In this document: positions 34,672 through 42,272 of the stretch, piece after piece | Numbering within the stretch: position 1 is the stretch's first letter | Layout of the letters: every line of letters begins with the position of its first letter | Source of the DNA: Halorussus halophilus | GTDB taxonomy: Archaea; Halobacteriota; Halobacteria; Halobacteriales; Haladaptataceae | Reading direction: 5' to 3' | Length of the DNA: 64,000 bases | NCBI RefSeq assembly: GCF_008831545.1 | Contig: NZ_CP044523.1 | Coordinates: forward strand, 1,054,001-1,118,000 | Notes under the pieces: model-generated | Told to the model about the DNA's origin: nothing | What the model saw: the letters and a program-made list of their open reading frames with translations, nothing else | Database searches by the model: none | Program-made: the position numbers and the translations under genes

Positions 34672-35349
34672 ATGGGATACGAACATATTTCATCCAAAAC
34701 GGTAGGAGAGACGAGTGCCGGTTGCGCTGCGAAAGTATATATCATGAAAGCAAACAGTGCTGATGCTTCCGACCGTGAATCGTGTGCTTCAGCGATGAAT
34801 ACGATGTTAGACGACGTTTGGAATGCTGGAAAGATTCAAGGCTACGAAATCCACCAATATGACATCTTCAAAACGTTTGAATGTAGCAATTCAATAAAGA
34901 AGCAATTGCAAAGTTGGCGAGAGTCAAACCTGTTCACCGACCCTGGTGCCTACGTTGCGGTTCATACCTGTGACAAAAACGGATCACAAGACTTGAAAAG
35001 TGCTTGGAAAGACCCATCTGACTGTCACGGTTCTGCGCACCCAAACAGAAATCTTGAGCGAGCGTCAGTACACGAAGTGCAACACGCGTTTGCTAACGAT
35101 TCATGCACGTACGTCAGTGATATGATGGTCGGGAGTAATGAACACACCTTAGGAAATGCAATAGACGTGAATGGTAACAAGAAGTACTCTCCATTTGCTG
35201 GCCAAAAAAATGCAGATGAAGGGTCGTGCTATGTTTCTAATCCCGACGGTAGTTGGGGTAATACTTTTCGTCCCTCTAATTGTACAAAGAGAGCTTTCAA
35301 ATATTCTGCCAATCACTATCTAAATGGCCATATGCGAGACGACTGTTAG
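34672..35349 (+). CDS. Cysteine-rich HEXXH protein, possible zinc metallopeptidase
   Basis: A 225-residue protein with the zinc-peptidase motif HEVQH near residue 140 (ASVHEVQHAF) and a possible third ligand Glu in SNEHTLGNA about twenty residues later. It has nine or more Cys, suggesting disulphides and life outside the cell, yet there is no visible signal peptide. It might depend on the neighbouring Tat-exported propeller for export (hitch-hiking), or act inside. It is co-transcribed with that gene. The family is not recognised. Base composition is strongly AT-rich, a sign of transfer. Confidence 0.65.
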   Translation: MGYEHISSKTVGETSAGCAAKVYIMKANSADASDRESCASAMNTMLDDVWNAGKIQGYEIHQYDIFKTFECSNSIKKQLQSWRESNLFTDPGAYVAVHTCDKNGSQDLKSAWKDPSDCHGSAHPNRNLERASVHEVQHAFANDSCTYVSDMMVGSNEHTLGNAIDVNGNKKYSPFAGQKNADEGSCYVSNPDGSWGNTFRPSNCTKRAFKYSANHYLNGHMRDDC

Positions 35350-35394
35350 TAATAGCTGTTGTTTCACCCGAATCTAATCTGGAAATACCACGTC

Positions 35395-35538
35395 TTACTG
35401 CCGAATCCACAAGGTCATAATTCCCAGTACGAGCAAACCAACACCCCACCATATCGAGTCGCCGGGGAGGTACGCGAGCAGGAGCGTGACGACGCCGGAG
35501 GAGACGAGTGACCAACCGAGGGTAGTCTGGTACGTCAT
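35395..35538 (-). CDS. 47-residue membrane mini-protein
   Basis: This short ORF from ATG 35538 to TAA 35395-35397 starts MTYQTTLGWSLVSSG, with two hydrophobic stretches separated by LPGDS, and ends LWIRQ. Host-like codon use contrasts with the AT-rich gene it converges on. Two short helices are expected to cross the membrane. No family assigned. Confidence 0.55.
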   Translation of the reverse strand: MTYQTTLGWSLVSSGVVTLLLAYLPGDSIWWGVGLLVLGIMTLWIRQ

Positions 35539-35565
35539 AGATTCTGTACGGTTTCTATCCAGTTA

Positions 35566-35845
35566 GCTTCGGGGGTGGCTGATGCAAGGCCGTGTCGGGC
35601 AGGGCTTTCGTCCCACACGACAGGCGCATATGGCCCATCGCAACGCTCGATGCCACTTTCCACCGAAACCGCCTGCCAGACTAACCATCGACTACGGTCG
35701 GCCAACCAACTGGCAGGGTGGGACCGAAAGGGGTCGGGCGTTCGCGCTCGTGTAGTCGTCTCAGTGACCCCTATCGGTGTCGAGCGGTGCGGAGAGGCAC
35801 CGATATGTCGCTGAGCGACCGCGAACGCCCGAGGGCTTTCTAAGT
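35566..35845. ncRNA. Candidate structured non-coding RNA
   Basis: The stretch has no protein-like reading and several nested perfect stems. CCTGCCAG (35672-35679) pairs with CTGGCAGG (35710-35717). TCGGGCGTTCGCG (35734-35746) pairs over 74 bases with CGCGAACGCCCGA (35820-35832). Inside that, TATCGGTG (35772-35779) pairs with CACCGATA (35798-35805), and a GTCNCTCAGYGAC-like helix lies between. On the plus strand it ends GCCCGAGGGCTTTCT, a weak terminator. RNase P RNA and SRP RNA signatures (GGAAGUCC, ACAGAAA, GGAAGGGAGC) were looked for and not seen. The strand is undecided. Confidence 0.5.
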
Positions 35846-36011
35846 AGTCACGGTTGCAGACGCCTCAGTTGCTGTCTGTAGCGAGTAGGCGGAGACTTTC
35901 GAGAAGGTAACGCCAGTGGTACAGGTATCTGACCAATCAAAAACTGCTACTCCGACCACTCCTCGGCGCGAATCGGCAACCCTTTTGACCCTCCTGTGAG
36001 CGCCAACGGAT

Positions 36012-36596
36012 ATGCACAAAATTACGAACAGCGGGTGGGTCGAGGTGGTCACCGGCTGTATGTTCTCCGGGAAGACTGAGGAGCTACTCCGACGCCTTCG
36101 CAGAGCGGAAATCGCCGGACAGGAGGTCGCCGTCTTCAAGCCGTCGTTGGACGACCGCTACGGAGAGGGGACCGTCGGCTCGCACAACGGCCGCCAGTGG
36201 GACGCTACTATCGTCAATCCCGAGGAGAACGTCTGGGACATCACCGAGGAACTCAACGGGGAGCAGGTCGTCGCCATCGACGAGGCGAACTTCTTCACGA
36301 ACGAACTCGTAGAAGTCTGTGAGGAACTCGCCGCGGACGGCCGACGCGTGATAATTTCTGGGACCGACCAAACGTTCCGCGCCGAACCGTTCGAACCGCT
36401 CCCGCAACTCATCACGCTCGCCGAGTACGTCGATAAGTATCAGGCAATCTGCACCCAGTGTGGCGAACCCGCGAGTCGCAACCAGCGACTCATCGACGGC
36501 GAACCGGCCCACGTAGACGACCCCACCATCATGGTCGGGGCCGAAGAGTCCTACGAAGCACGATGTCGCAACTGTCATACTCTCCGAACCGACTAG
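36012..36596 (+). CDS. tdk: Thymidine kinase (type II)
   Basis: Phosphorylates thymidine to dTMP with ATP in the salvage pathway. Walker A is GCMFSGKTEE (residues 15-24), followed by VVAIDEANFF with the Asp-Glu pair and SGTDQTFRAEPF in the lasso region. Two CxxC pairs (CTQC and CRNC) bind structural zinc. 194 residues is normal. The candidate RNA lies upstream with about 165 bases between. Confidence 0.96.
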   Translation: MHKITNSGWVEVVTGCMFSGKTEELLRRLRRAEIAGQEVAVFKPSLDDRYGEGTVGSHNGRQWDATIVNPEENVWDITEELNGEQVVAIDEANFFTNELVEVCEELAADGRRVIISGTDQTFRAEPFEPLPQLITLAEYVDKYQAICTQCGEPASRNQRLIDGEPAHVDDPTIMVGAEESYEARCRNCHTLRTD

Positions 36597-36603
36597 TTCA
36601 GTT

Positions 36604-37206
36604 GTGACACAGTGGGTCGAAAATCCGACGGGCGGGCGAGAGCGCGGGCCGACCGCGCTCGCTCGCGCGTGGGTCGAAGTGCTGACTAACCCTCAGCGGT
36701 TCTTCCAGCGAGCGATTGCGCCCGGCGACCAAGCGCCCGGACTTGTCTTCGCTATGGTCGTCGTGCTTTTCGAGGAAGCCTCGCGGTTCGCGCTCGTCTC
36801 GGGCGCGGCCCCGACGCTCGGCGGGAGTCCCACACTCTCGGCACTCTTCGGTTTGGCGCTCGCCGTCTTGTTCGTCGCGCCTGCGGCGATTCACCTCACG
36901 GCCGCACTCCAGACGGTGCTGTTGATGGTAACTGTCCCCGAGCGCGCTGGTATCAGCGAGACGGTGCAGGTCATCGGCTACGCGACTGCGCCCTGCGTGT
37001 TGGTGGGCATCCCGAGTCCGTGGATTCGCGCGGTCTGTACGGTGTACGGGGCCGTCCTCTTCCTCGGTGGCCTGCGAATCGTCCACGACACCTCGCACCT
37101 CCGCGCGTTGCTCGCAGGTGCGCTCCCGGCGGCTATCGTGTTCGGCTACGCCTTCCGTGGCTTCGCCGCGCTGTCGGCACTCGCCACGCAGTTTGGCTTG
37201 TTCTGA
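36604..37206 (+). CDS. YIP1 family membrane protein
   Basis: A 200-residue protein with a cytoplasmic N-terminus (EVLTNPQRFFQRAIAPGDQAPG, typical start of YIP1-like proteins in two parts) and five hydrophobic helices. Function in archaea is unknown. The GTG start is seven bases after the tdk stop, so they are probably co-transcribed. Confidence 0.8.
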   Translation: MTQWVENPTGGRERGPTALARAWVEVLTNPQRFFQRAIAPGDQAPGLVFAMVVVLFEEASRFALVSGAAPTLGGSPTLSALFGLALAVLFVAPAAIHLTAALQTVLLMVTVPERAGISETVQVIGYATAPCVLVGIPSPWIRAVCTVYGAVLFLGGLRIVHDTSHLRALLAGALPAAIVFGYAFRGFAALSALATQFGLF

Positions 37207-37420
37207 GAGCAGACGAATTGCTGGCACGGAACGAATTAGGAACGGACTCGGTAGCGCCCCCGGCAGTCGCATCGGACCCGGACCGAATCCCGAAAAATCT
37301 ACTTTTGCTGAATCGTTGGAGGTCGAAGACGTGCTGAAGGTGACGCTGACGCCGAATTGAGTTTTTCACCGTTTGGTTTTCGACTCGCTGTCGCTCTCGG
37401 CAATCTTTTTCCACAACTGC

Positions 37421-38257
37421 TCACAGTCTCTCCGTGCCGACGACGCCCGCAGAGTCGTCCATCGTCACCCGGAGTTCGTCGCCGTCGAGTTCGACATCGA
37501 CGCGAACCCGAGTCGGCGACTCGGAGACGACTGTGGTCTCGTTTTCCGGGAAGTCAATCGTCCAGTAGGGCCGCTCCGAGAAGTCGATTCCGTGGTCGTG
37601 GTAGAACGCCACGACTGCGGGATGGGTGAGCGCCAGAAAAGCAGGTGGACCGCCGAGTCGCTGACCACAGCGGGAACAGTCGCCGACGTACAGTTTCTCG
37701 ACTCCCTCGACACCTTCGGCAGTCGTCAACTCCGTCTCGAGCGGACCGTAGCACGTCGAACAGACGCCCATCGTCACGAACTCGGCGTCCCGACGCATTT
37801 CGAGCGAGGTGAGCGCGAGCAACTCGTCGGACGCGCGCTCGGCGGCGGTTCCCGGTGGTAGTTCCTGTGTGAACGAGTGGTCGTTCGGGCAGGTGATTCG
37901 AACCGTCCCGTCTTCGAACGACCCTTCCTGCGATTCGGCACAGAACGGACAGTCGGACTCGATAACAATCTCGCGTCTGTCTCTGGTTTCGTACGCTCCG
38001 GCCAGTAGCGTCGCCACGACGAAGTGGCCCTGATACGTGAGGCGGTACGATCCGTCTTCCTTCTGCACGAACCGACCCACGAGTTTGTCGAGGTGATAGT
38101 TGAAGTTCGAGGTGTCGTCGATACCGGCCGCCTTCCGAACTTCGGCGAACGTCGGCCACTCTTCGGGGTGGCGACACCTGTACTCGGCCAGCGATCGCAG
38201 GATAGCGAGTCGGGTCTCGTTGCCGACCAACTCGAAGACTGACGCGTCGGCGTCCAT
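37421..38257 (-). CDS. Winged-helix regulator with C-terminal zinc-binding sensor region
   Basis: From ATG 38257 the protein has 278 residues. The N-terminal ArsR-like winged helix (FELVGNETRLAILRSLAEY, then SNFNYHLDKLVGRFVQK) is followed by a region with CPFC, a lone Cys-Pro-Asn-Asp-His, CSTC and CSRC pairs. These probably bind two zinc ions. This organisation is common in haloarchaeal regulators annotated DUF7351. The ligand and targets are unknown. It is divergent from the CPBP protease gene, a possible target. Confidence 0.8.
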   Translation of the reverse strand: MDADASVFELVGNETRLAILRSLAEYRCRHPEEWPTFAEVRKAAGIDDTSNFNYHLDKLVGRFVQKEDGSYRLTYQGHFVVATLLAGAYETRDRREIVIESDCPFCAESQEGSFEDGTVRITCPNDHSFTQELPPGTAAERASDELLALTSLEMRRDAEFVTMGVCSTCYGPLETELTTAEGVEGVEKLYVGDCSRCGQRLGGPPAFLALTHPAVVAFYHDHGIDFSERPYWTIDFPENETTVVSESPTRVRVDVELDGDELRVTMDDSAGVVGTERL

Positions 38258-38365
38258 AGTTGGCGCTCTGGTGGGGCACACAAATTCGTTTCCAATTCCA
38301 GTCAGATTACGCACAATAACGGCCTACCGGAAATGATTATCTGCGTACCATTCGAAGCACCGAAC

Positions 38366-39238
38366 ATGAAGTTCGTTCGAGAACACCCGGTTGCGACGTT
38401 CTTCGCACTCGCGCTGGCGCTCTCGTGGGCGCTCTGGATTCCGGGGTTTCTGTTGCTGTCCGGTGACGTTTCGACGGCCCTCGTGATAGTTGGGTCCTTC
38501 GGCCCTGCGGTAGCAGGTGTCATTTTAACGAAAGCGCGCGGTCGAAGCGTTCGCACGTGGCTCCGCGAGATGGCACGGTTCCGCGTCGGAGCCAGATGGT
38601 GGGCTGTCGCCGTCGGGGTACCGGTCGGAATCACTGTCGTGAGTACGGTCGTCTACGCGACGTGGGTCGGACCGCTCGACCTTTCGACGCTCTCACGGCG
38701 CGTTCCGATGTGGCTGGTCGGTTTCCTCGTCATTTCTCTCGTCGGCGGTGGCAACGAGGAACCCGGCTGGCGCGGGTACGCACTGCCGAACCTCCAGCGA
38801 CGATACAGCGCGCTGACTGCCAGCATCATCATCGGTCTCGTCTGGGCACTCTGGCACCTTCCGCTGTTCGTCCTTCCAAGCGGCCTATACGCCGGAAAAC
38901 CGTTCTCGCTCTACGCGCCGATGGTCGTCACGTTCTCCGTCCTCACGACGTGGGTCTACAACAGTACCGAGGGGAGCGTCCCCGTCCTGATGGTTCTGCA
39001 CGCGGGGTTCAATTCGATGGGTGCGCTCGTCCCGGTACCACTCTCGAATCAAGGTTCCGGAACCATGGCCAGTTGGAACGTCGCAGTGGTACTCGGCTGT
39101 GGTGTGCTTCTCGCGCTTGTAGTCGTCCTCTACTACGGTCCCGAGACGCTCTCGAAGGGTGAGAAGCCGACAGCAGGCGCCGTCGAGCGCAGTTCGACCG
39201 AAAACGGTCGAGAACTCGGCGAACCCGCAGACGACTGA
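38366..39238 (+). CDS. CPBP family intramembrane metalloprotease
   Basis: From ATG 38366, 290 residues with about eight membrane helices. The Abi/CPBP motifs are in place: NEEPGWRG (EExxxR), LWHLPLF and a late HAGFN. Members (Rce1-like) cleave membrane peptides or confer bacteriocin immunity. The acidic tail is cytoplasmic. The start at 38333 is less likely because it would cross the promoter. Confidence 0.9.
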   Translation: MKFVREHPVATFFALALALSWALWIPGFLLLSGDVSTALVIVGSFGPAVAGVILTKARGRSVRTWLREMARFRVGARWWAVAVGVPVGITVVSTVVYATWVGPLDLSTLSRRVPMWLVGFLVISLVGGGNEEPGWRGYALPNLQRRYSALTASIIIGLVWALWHLPLFVLPSGLYAGKPFSLYAPMVVTFSVLTTWVYNSTEGSVPVLMVLHAGFNSMGALVPVPLSNQGSGTMASWNVAVVLGCGVLLALVVVLYYGPETLSKGEKPTAGAVERSSTENGRELGEPADD

Positions 39239-39271
39239 AACGAATCGACTACAGACGACCCGTTCTCGCCT

Positions 39272-39279
39272 ACTTATAA
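39272..39279 (+). promoter_or_regulatory. TATA-like box of the 87-residue gene
   Basis: ACTTATAA is centred about 29 bases before ATG 39305, giving a leaderless transcript. Confidence 0.5.
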
Positions 39280-39304
39280 GGGCACCTCCGACGTACCCCA
39301 CTGC

Positions 39305-39568
39305 ATGCTCAACCTCATCATCGACGACTTCATGGTCGAGCTGAAGGACGGCGCAATCAAGAACGTCGGCCCCTCGAACAAGTCCGGCACCGCGAAGCTG
39401 TTCGACGTGGAGACGGCCGAAGCGCGGGAGTTCGGCGACAAGCGCGTCAAAATCGTCTGCGAGGACGACCAGGGAAACGAGGTGCAGGTCGCACTCTTCC
39501 CCGAACAGGTCCGCGAGATTGCGGACGACATCGAGGCGATGGAAGACGACAGTCCCGTCTTCGAGTGA
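39305..39568 (+). CDS. Conserved haloarchaeal protein of unknown function
   Basis: An 87-residue acidic protein with beta-rich sequence (LNLIIDDFMVELKDGAI, VKIVCEDD, VQVALFPEQV) and a short C-terminal helix. It looks like a compact beta-barrel or split-barrel domain. No membrane segment. Strong codon bias suggests good expression. No family assigned. Confidence 0.7.
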   Translation: MLNLIIDDFMVELKDGAIKNVGPSNKSGTAKLFDVETAEAREFGDKRVKIVCEDDQGNEVQVALFPEQVREIADDIEAMEDDSPVFE

Positions 39569-39716
39569 CCGGCCCCGCGTTCGAGTAACCGGTCCGTCTT
39601 CGAGCGACCAGTCTCAGATTCGAGTAGCTCCCCGAGATTCGGCTAGTCTCCCCAACAATTCGTCCGCTAGTAGGGGGTGAATGTTCAAGGGGCTCCGCGC
39701 CGTGCATTCTTGGGAA

Positions 39717-39962
39717 ATGGTTTCACCAGACGGTCCGAACGATTCGCGCGAATCGGAGTCCCCACAGAAGGCCGACCACTATCGCCACGACGACGGCACC
39801 GACGAAATCGTCTTCGCCGTCGAAGAGGGTCGGGTCCTCACTATCCGTGAGTATCCCGATACCGACGCGTTCGAGCGGGCTATTTCGGACGCAGAGCACG
39901 TCGGAACGCACGACGGCGTAGCGGGACTCCCGGGTGCCGATGCGTTCGCCGACGACCAGTAA
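39717..39962 (+). CDS. Small acidic haloarchaeal protein
   Basis: From ATG 39717, 81 residues: a charged disordered start, then VEEGRVLTIREYPD and DAFERAISDAEHVGTHDG, a beta-beta-alpha pattern. An ATG at 39681 is in frame but adds unlikely sequence. Conserved hypothetical; no function known. Confidence 0.6.
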   Translation: MVSPDGPNDSRESESPQKADHYRHDDGTDEIVFAVEEGRVLTIREYPDTDAFERAISDAEHVGTHDGVAGLPGADAFADDQ

Positions 39963-40019
39963 CCGACAAGGGAGTTTCGACAACAGTTTTAGGCCGGGGC
40001 TATTTTCCTCGCGTATAAG

Positions 40020-42104
40020 ATGGGTTCGTGTATCATCTGTGGGACCCCTGCCGACGGCGCAATCTGCGCCAGTCACGAGCAGGACGTCCTCTTCGAATTT
40101 ACCGGTAATTCGCCCCAGCAGCTTACGTCTGGTCGGTATTACAAAGGTACAGTAGACGGATTCGCCGAGTTCGGCGTCTTCGTAAACATCGGTTCGCGCG
40201 TCACTGGTCTCCTCCACCGTAGCGAACTCGACCAACGCCTCGACTCCCTCGATTGGGACGAAGGGCAGGAGGTCTACGTGCAGGTCACCGACGTGCGCGA
40301 CAACGGCAACGTGGACCTCGGCTGGTCCATTCGCCAGTCCGAACGCGAGTTCCGCGGCCAACTCCTCGACGACCCCGAGCGCGGTGCAGTTCTCATCGAG
40401 GACGACGAAGACGAGGAGAGCGAAGCCGAGAACGACGCGACGAGCGACACGTCGGCCACCGAAGAATCGACCGACGACAGCGACTCCGAGAACACCGAAC
40501 AGCAAGCCACCACGGACGGTGCGGGTGCCGGAGCCGCTGCTCGACAGGAGACCGAATCGACCCAGCAGTCCGAATCGACCACCGAATTCGAACGCGTCGA
40601 AATCGAGACGCTTAACGACCACGTCGGCGACGACGTGCGCATCGAGGGCGAAGTCGTCGGCGCGCGCCAGACCAGCGGCCCCACCATCTTCGAGGTCCGC
40701 GACGAGTCGGCGACGGTCGATTGTGCGGCCTTCGTGGAAGCGGGCGTTCGCGCCTACCCCGAAGTCGAGACAGGCGACTTCGTCCAACTCGACGGCGAGG
40801 TCGAACTCCGCCACAACGAGTTGCAGGTCGAGACGGAAGACCTGACGAAACTCGAAGGCGAGGACCGCGCGACTGTAGAAGGTCGCCTCGAAGCCGCGCT
40901 CGCCAGCGAGGCCCGACCGGACGACGTTGACCTGCTGGCCGACCACGACGCGGTCACCGCAGTCCACACCGAAATCCGCGACGCCGCCGAGACGATTCGA
41001 CGCGCCGTCATGGAGTCGCGGCCGGTCATCGTCCGCCACGACGCCACCGCAGACGGCTACGCCGCCGGTGCCGCCATCGAGCGCGCGGTCCTGCCGCTCG
41101 TTCGTGACGAACACGCAAAGAGCGACGCCGAGTACCACTTCTTCGACCGCCGCCCGCTGGAAGACGGTCACTACGACATGGGCGACGCGACGAAGGACGT
41201 GACGACGATGCTCGACAACCGCGAGCGCCACGACGAGAAACTGCCGCTGTTCGTCGTCGTCAACGCGGGCAGCACCGTCGAATCCAAAGACGGTCTCGAA
41301 CTGCTCGACATCTACGACGCGCCGCGCGTCGTCGTCGATGCCCAGTACCCCGACGAGGAAGTTGCGGAGTTGGCCGACGTGACGGTCAACCCGTACCTCG
41401 CCGACGCGGAAGGCAGTGAACTGACCGGCGGCGTCCTCGGCGCGAACCTCGCGGCTCACGTCAACACCGACGTGCGCGAGGACGTGAGCCACCTCCCCGC
41501 AGTCAGCTACTGGGAGGACGCACCGACCGTGTACACCGACCTCGCAGACGAAGTCGGCTACGAGGCCGAACACACGGATGCGCTCCGCGAGGCAGTCGCG
41601 CTGGAAGCGTTCTACCAGTCCTACGAGGACAAGCGCGAACTCATCACGGACCTGCTGTTCGAACACGGCAAGCGTGACCTCGCAGAACACGTCAGCGGCC
41701 AGTTCCGCGAGAAACTGGAGACCGAAGTCGAGACGGCCGAACCGAACCTCTCGATTCGCGGTTCGAACGACGTTTCGTTCACCGTCCTCGACACGGAGGC
41801 GTTCACCCACCGCTTCGACTTCCCGCCGGTCGGCCTCCTGCTCGACACCATCCACCGGCGCGAACTCGGTGCCGAGGCAGCACCCGGTGACACCCACGTC
41901 ACCATCGGCCTCGGCGAGGACGAACTCCACATCCGCAGTGACGGCCGCGTGGACGCTCGTGACGTCGCGGCAGATGCGAAAGACGAGGTTTCGGACGCTG
42001 GCATCAACGCCACAGGCACCCGCGACGGCAGCATCGAGTTCCTCTCCGGCGAGCGCGATGCTGTGGTCGATGCGGTTGTTTCGGCGATTAGCGACCGTCT
42101 GTAG
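40020..42104 (+). CDS. RecJ-like DHH phosphoesterase with zinc knuckle, S1 and OB domains
   Basis: A 694-residue protein. Domains in order: a small zinc motif CIICGTPADGAIC (1-20); an S1 RNA-binding domain (about 35-105, GTVDGFAEFGVFVNIG); an acidic low-complexity linker (about 120-190); an OB fold (200-285); and a DHH/DHHA1 phosphoesterase-like region (320-690). Motif I reads RHDATADGYAAG with Asp341 and Asp345. The DHH box itself reads VVVDAQ (440-442), so the two His are missing. It may be a nuclease of a divergent haloarchaeal type or an inactive Cdc45-like scaffold. A TATA-like GTTTTAGG near 39986 fits a leaderless start. Confidence 0.85.
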   Translation: MGSCIICGTPADGAICASHEQDVLFEFTGNSPQQLTSGRYYKGTVDGFAEFGVFVNIGSRVTGLLHRSELDQRLDSLDWDEGQEVYVQVTDVRDNGNVDLGWSIRQSEREFRGQLLDDPERGAVLIEDDEDEESEAENDATSDTSATEESTDDSDSENTEQQATTDGAGAGAAARQETESTQQSESTTEFERVEIETLNDHVGDDVRIEGEVVGARQTSGPTIFEVRDESATVDCAAFVEAGVRAYPEVETGDFVQLDGEVELRHNELQVETEDLTKLEGEDRATVEGRLEAALASEARPDDVDLLADHDAVTAVHTEIRDAAETIRRAVMESRPVIVRHDATADGYAAGAAIERAVLPLVRDEHAKSDAEYHFFDRRPLEDGHYDMGDATKDVTTMLDNRERHDEKLPLFVVVNAGSTVESKDGLELLDIYDAPRVVVDAQYPDEEVAELADVTVNPYLADAEGSELTGGVLGANLAAHVNTDVREDVSHLPAVSYWEDAPTVYTDLADEVGYEAEHTDALREAVALEAFYQSYEDKRELITDLLFEHGKRDLAEHVSGQFREKLETEVETAEPNLSIRGSNDVSFTVLDTEAFTHRFDFPPVGLLLDTIHRRELGAEAAPGDTHVTIGLGEDELHIRSDGRVDARDVAADAKDEVSDAGINATGTRDGSIEFLSGERDAVVDAVVSAISDRL

Positions 42105-42272
42105 ACGCGATTCGCGGCTTTGGTTTCTTTCTGCTCTTCGCTTTCTGACTGACAACCAGCGTCGGCTACTCGTCTCGTTGCGTGTTTCGTGACCCATCCG
42201 TTCGTCCCGACGAGTTCGGAGAGAGGAAACGTCACCGTCCGTGAGACGCCGGTCTCGGTCCACGTCCGCTAT

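Noticed and set aside
35575..35814. 79-residue protein reading across the RNA candidate
   Set aside because: The translation lacks a sensible fold, is basic and Ser-rich unlike haloarchaeal proteins, and the stretch is dominated by paired stems.
39723..42263. Long open frame of 846 codons on the minus strand
   Set aside because: It is antisense to the RecJ-like gene; the mirror frame of a GC-rich acidic gene stays open. It has no family motif.
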